A stretch of 64,000 bases of DNA from CAWINX01 sp963837585 (GTDB lineage: Bacteria; Actinomycetota; Thermoleophilia; Solirubrobacterales; 70-9). The position numbers were made by a program, and so were the translations under genes. Shown here in pieces: positions 62,791-64,000 of the stretch. Positions within the stretch are counted from its first letter, which is position 1. Each line of letters opens with the position of its first letter. Location of the stretch: contig CAWINX010000003.1 in NCBI GenBank assembly GCA_963837585.1, forward strand, positions 372,001-436,000. The letters are read 5' to 3'. Below the pieces are notes generated by a model. It saw nothing but the letters and a program-made list of their open reading frames with translations. It was not told where the DNA came from and did no database searches.

Positions 62791-63942
62791 TCAGCCGTTC
62801 AGCACGGCGTCGAAAGCCGCCGTCACCTTCTGCTCCTCGGCGCCGGTCAGCTTCGGCTGCGTCGAGCAGTTCTTCGTGAACGAGGCGCTCGGGAAGATCA
62901 GCTCGTTCTTCGCCACCGCCGGGTCCTGCTTCTGCAGGATCGGCTTAACCCCGTCGACCGGCGTCACGTAGTTGACGTAGTCGGCGATGTTGGCCTGCAC
63001 CTGCGGCTCGTAGACGTAGTTCATCCACGCCTCGGCCGCGGTCGGGTTCGGCGCTCCGACCGGGATCACCATGTTGTCGGACCACAGCATGCAGCCCTCG
63101 GTCGGCATCCGCCACTCGATGTTCTGGTTGTCGGCCTGCAGCTGCACCGCGTCCCCGGACCAGCCGATCACCGCGACGGCGTCGCCGCTGGTCAGGTCAC
63201 GCGCGTAGTCGTTGCCGGTGAAGCGGCGGATCTGCCCCGAGTTCGACCGCGCCCTTGATTTTGTCGACCGCGTTCAGCCAGTCCTGCTCGGTGGCGTTGT
63301 CGGGGTTGACCCCCATGCACTTCATCACCAGCGGCACCGTGTCGCGCAGCTCGGTCAGCATGTCGACCTTGCCCTTGTACTTGGGGTCGAAGAGGTCGCA
63401 GATCGAGTTCACGTTCGGCGCCAGGTCGGTGCGCACGATGAGCCCGGTCATGCCGCTCTGCCACGGAACGCTGTAGAAATCGCGGTTGGGGTCGAACGAG
63501 GGATGCTGGAGGGACGCCACCAGGTTCGCTCTCGACGTTGGGGATGCCCGACTTTGTCGAGGTTCTGCAGGTAGCCGAGGTCGTGCATTTTTTTCGCCAT
63601 CCAGTCGGTGACGACGAAGATGCTGCGCCCGCCCGACTGCCCCTGCGCGAGCAGTGGCTGCAGCTTGCCGAAGAACTCGGCGTTGTCGTTGACGTCCTCG
63701 ATGTACTTGACCTGGACGCCGGTCTGCTTCTCGAAGGCCGGCACCGTGCCCTTGTCGATGTAGAGCGGCCAGTTGGAGATCGTCAGCGAGCCGGACGGCT
63801 TGCCCTGGAGCTTCACCGTCGCGATCTTGCCGCCGCTGCCGCTCTCGATCCCGCCGCCGCCTCCGCAGGCCGCCAGCCCCAAAGTCAGGGCCAGAGCCGC
63901 GCACGCCGCCATCACCCCTCTTGCTCTCGCCTTGCTCCTCAT
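62791..63942 (-). pseudogene. potD: Polyamine-binding lipoprotein PotD, frameshifted
   Basis: Periplasmic-type substrate-binding lipoprotein. ATG 63942 has AAAGGG upstream. Signal with lipobox CAALALTLGLAACGGGGG. Binding domain: SGSLTISNWPLYIDKGTVPA, FEKQTGVQVKYIEDVNDNAE; after about 63535 LIVRTDLAPNVNSICDLFDP; after about 63240 RRFTGNDYARDLTSGDAVAV and EWRMPTEGCMLWSDNMVIPV. Both breaks fit one extra base. The ATPase gene potA is not in the window; it may lie just to the right. First gene of the pot-mmsA operon. Confidence 0.87.
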
Positions 63943-64000
63943 CGCAATCACCCTTTCTGGGTCGTTTCAAGTTCTTTCGCTGCGCCGGGCGCCTCCGCCG

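Overview
The window is GC-rich DNA (about 70% by eye) with dense gene packing, many GTG starts and many 4-nt stop/start overlaps. The gene content fits an actinobacterium, most likely class Thermoleophilia (Solirubrobacterales-like): DUF559-type nucleases, strings of TetR paralogues, a short FtsH, DoxX and b-type cytochrome proteins, and a polyamine uptake locus. The taxonomic placement is an inference from gene style. There is no rRNA, CRISPR array or insertion sequence. Two tRNA genes are present.

Layout. 1-9.9 kb: cell-envelope genes (penicillin-binding protein, MscS channel, CPBP protease, L,D-transpeptidase), a broken DUF559 nuclease bracketed by copies of a long palindrome, pyrE, four TetR regulators and a fatty-acid desaturase. 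9.98-20.9 kb: tRNA-Val with an asparaginase gene almost touching it, an MpaB-type oxygenase, FtsH, an FHA regulator, an MBL hydrolase, a polysaccharide deacetylase, secreted proteins and a FAH-family enzyme. 20.95-28.66 kb: a 7.7-kb integrative island in the 3' end of tRNA-Asp, bounded by an exact 45-bp direct repeat. It carries a tyrosine integrase, a large LuxR-type regulator and a divergent five-gene operon headed by a cytochrome P450, with every junction overlapping by 4 nt. 28.7-33.4 kb: VapBC, a glycosyltransferase, a decayed GGDEF-EAL gene and glutamate dehydrogenase. 33.5-51.1 kb: a redox and signalling region with cytochrome b components, ferredoxin and its reductase, two ferric-reductase-like membrane proteins, ApbE, several small envelope proteins sharing a P-V/I-x-T Ser/Gly motif, three response regulators with two kinases, and a DoxX-Rieske fusion. 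51.2-64 kb: an atypical Nramp transporter, a sigma factor with an ArsR-type regulator, tandem S51 peptidases, ferritin, and a polyamine import and oxidation locus (potDBC, MmsA, an FAD amine oxidase and an enolase-superfamily gene).

About twenty otherwise recognisable genes are interrupted by single-base frameshifts. Most are +1, and many can be explained by one extra G on the coding strand. They are probably sequence or assembly errors, so I list these genes as interrupted but regard most as intact in the organism. The GGDEF-EAL gene and the DUF559 gene look truly decayed.

The two most system-like regions are the island operon (P450, 45-aa membrane peptide, DUF4267-like membrane protein, 47-aa basic peptide and an acidic protein under a LuxR ATPase regulator) and the 33.5-43.6 kb redox locus, where ApbE and ferric-reductase-like proteins sit among a local family of repeat-bearing small envelope proteins.
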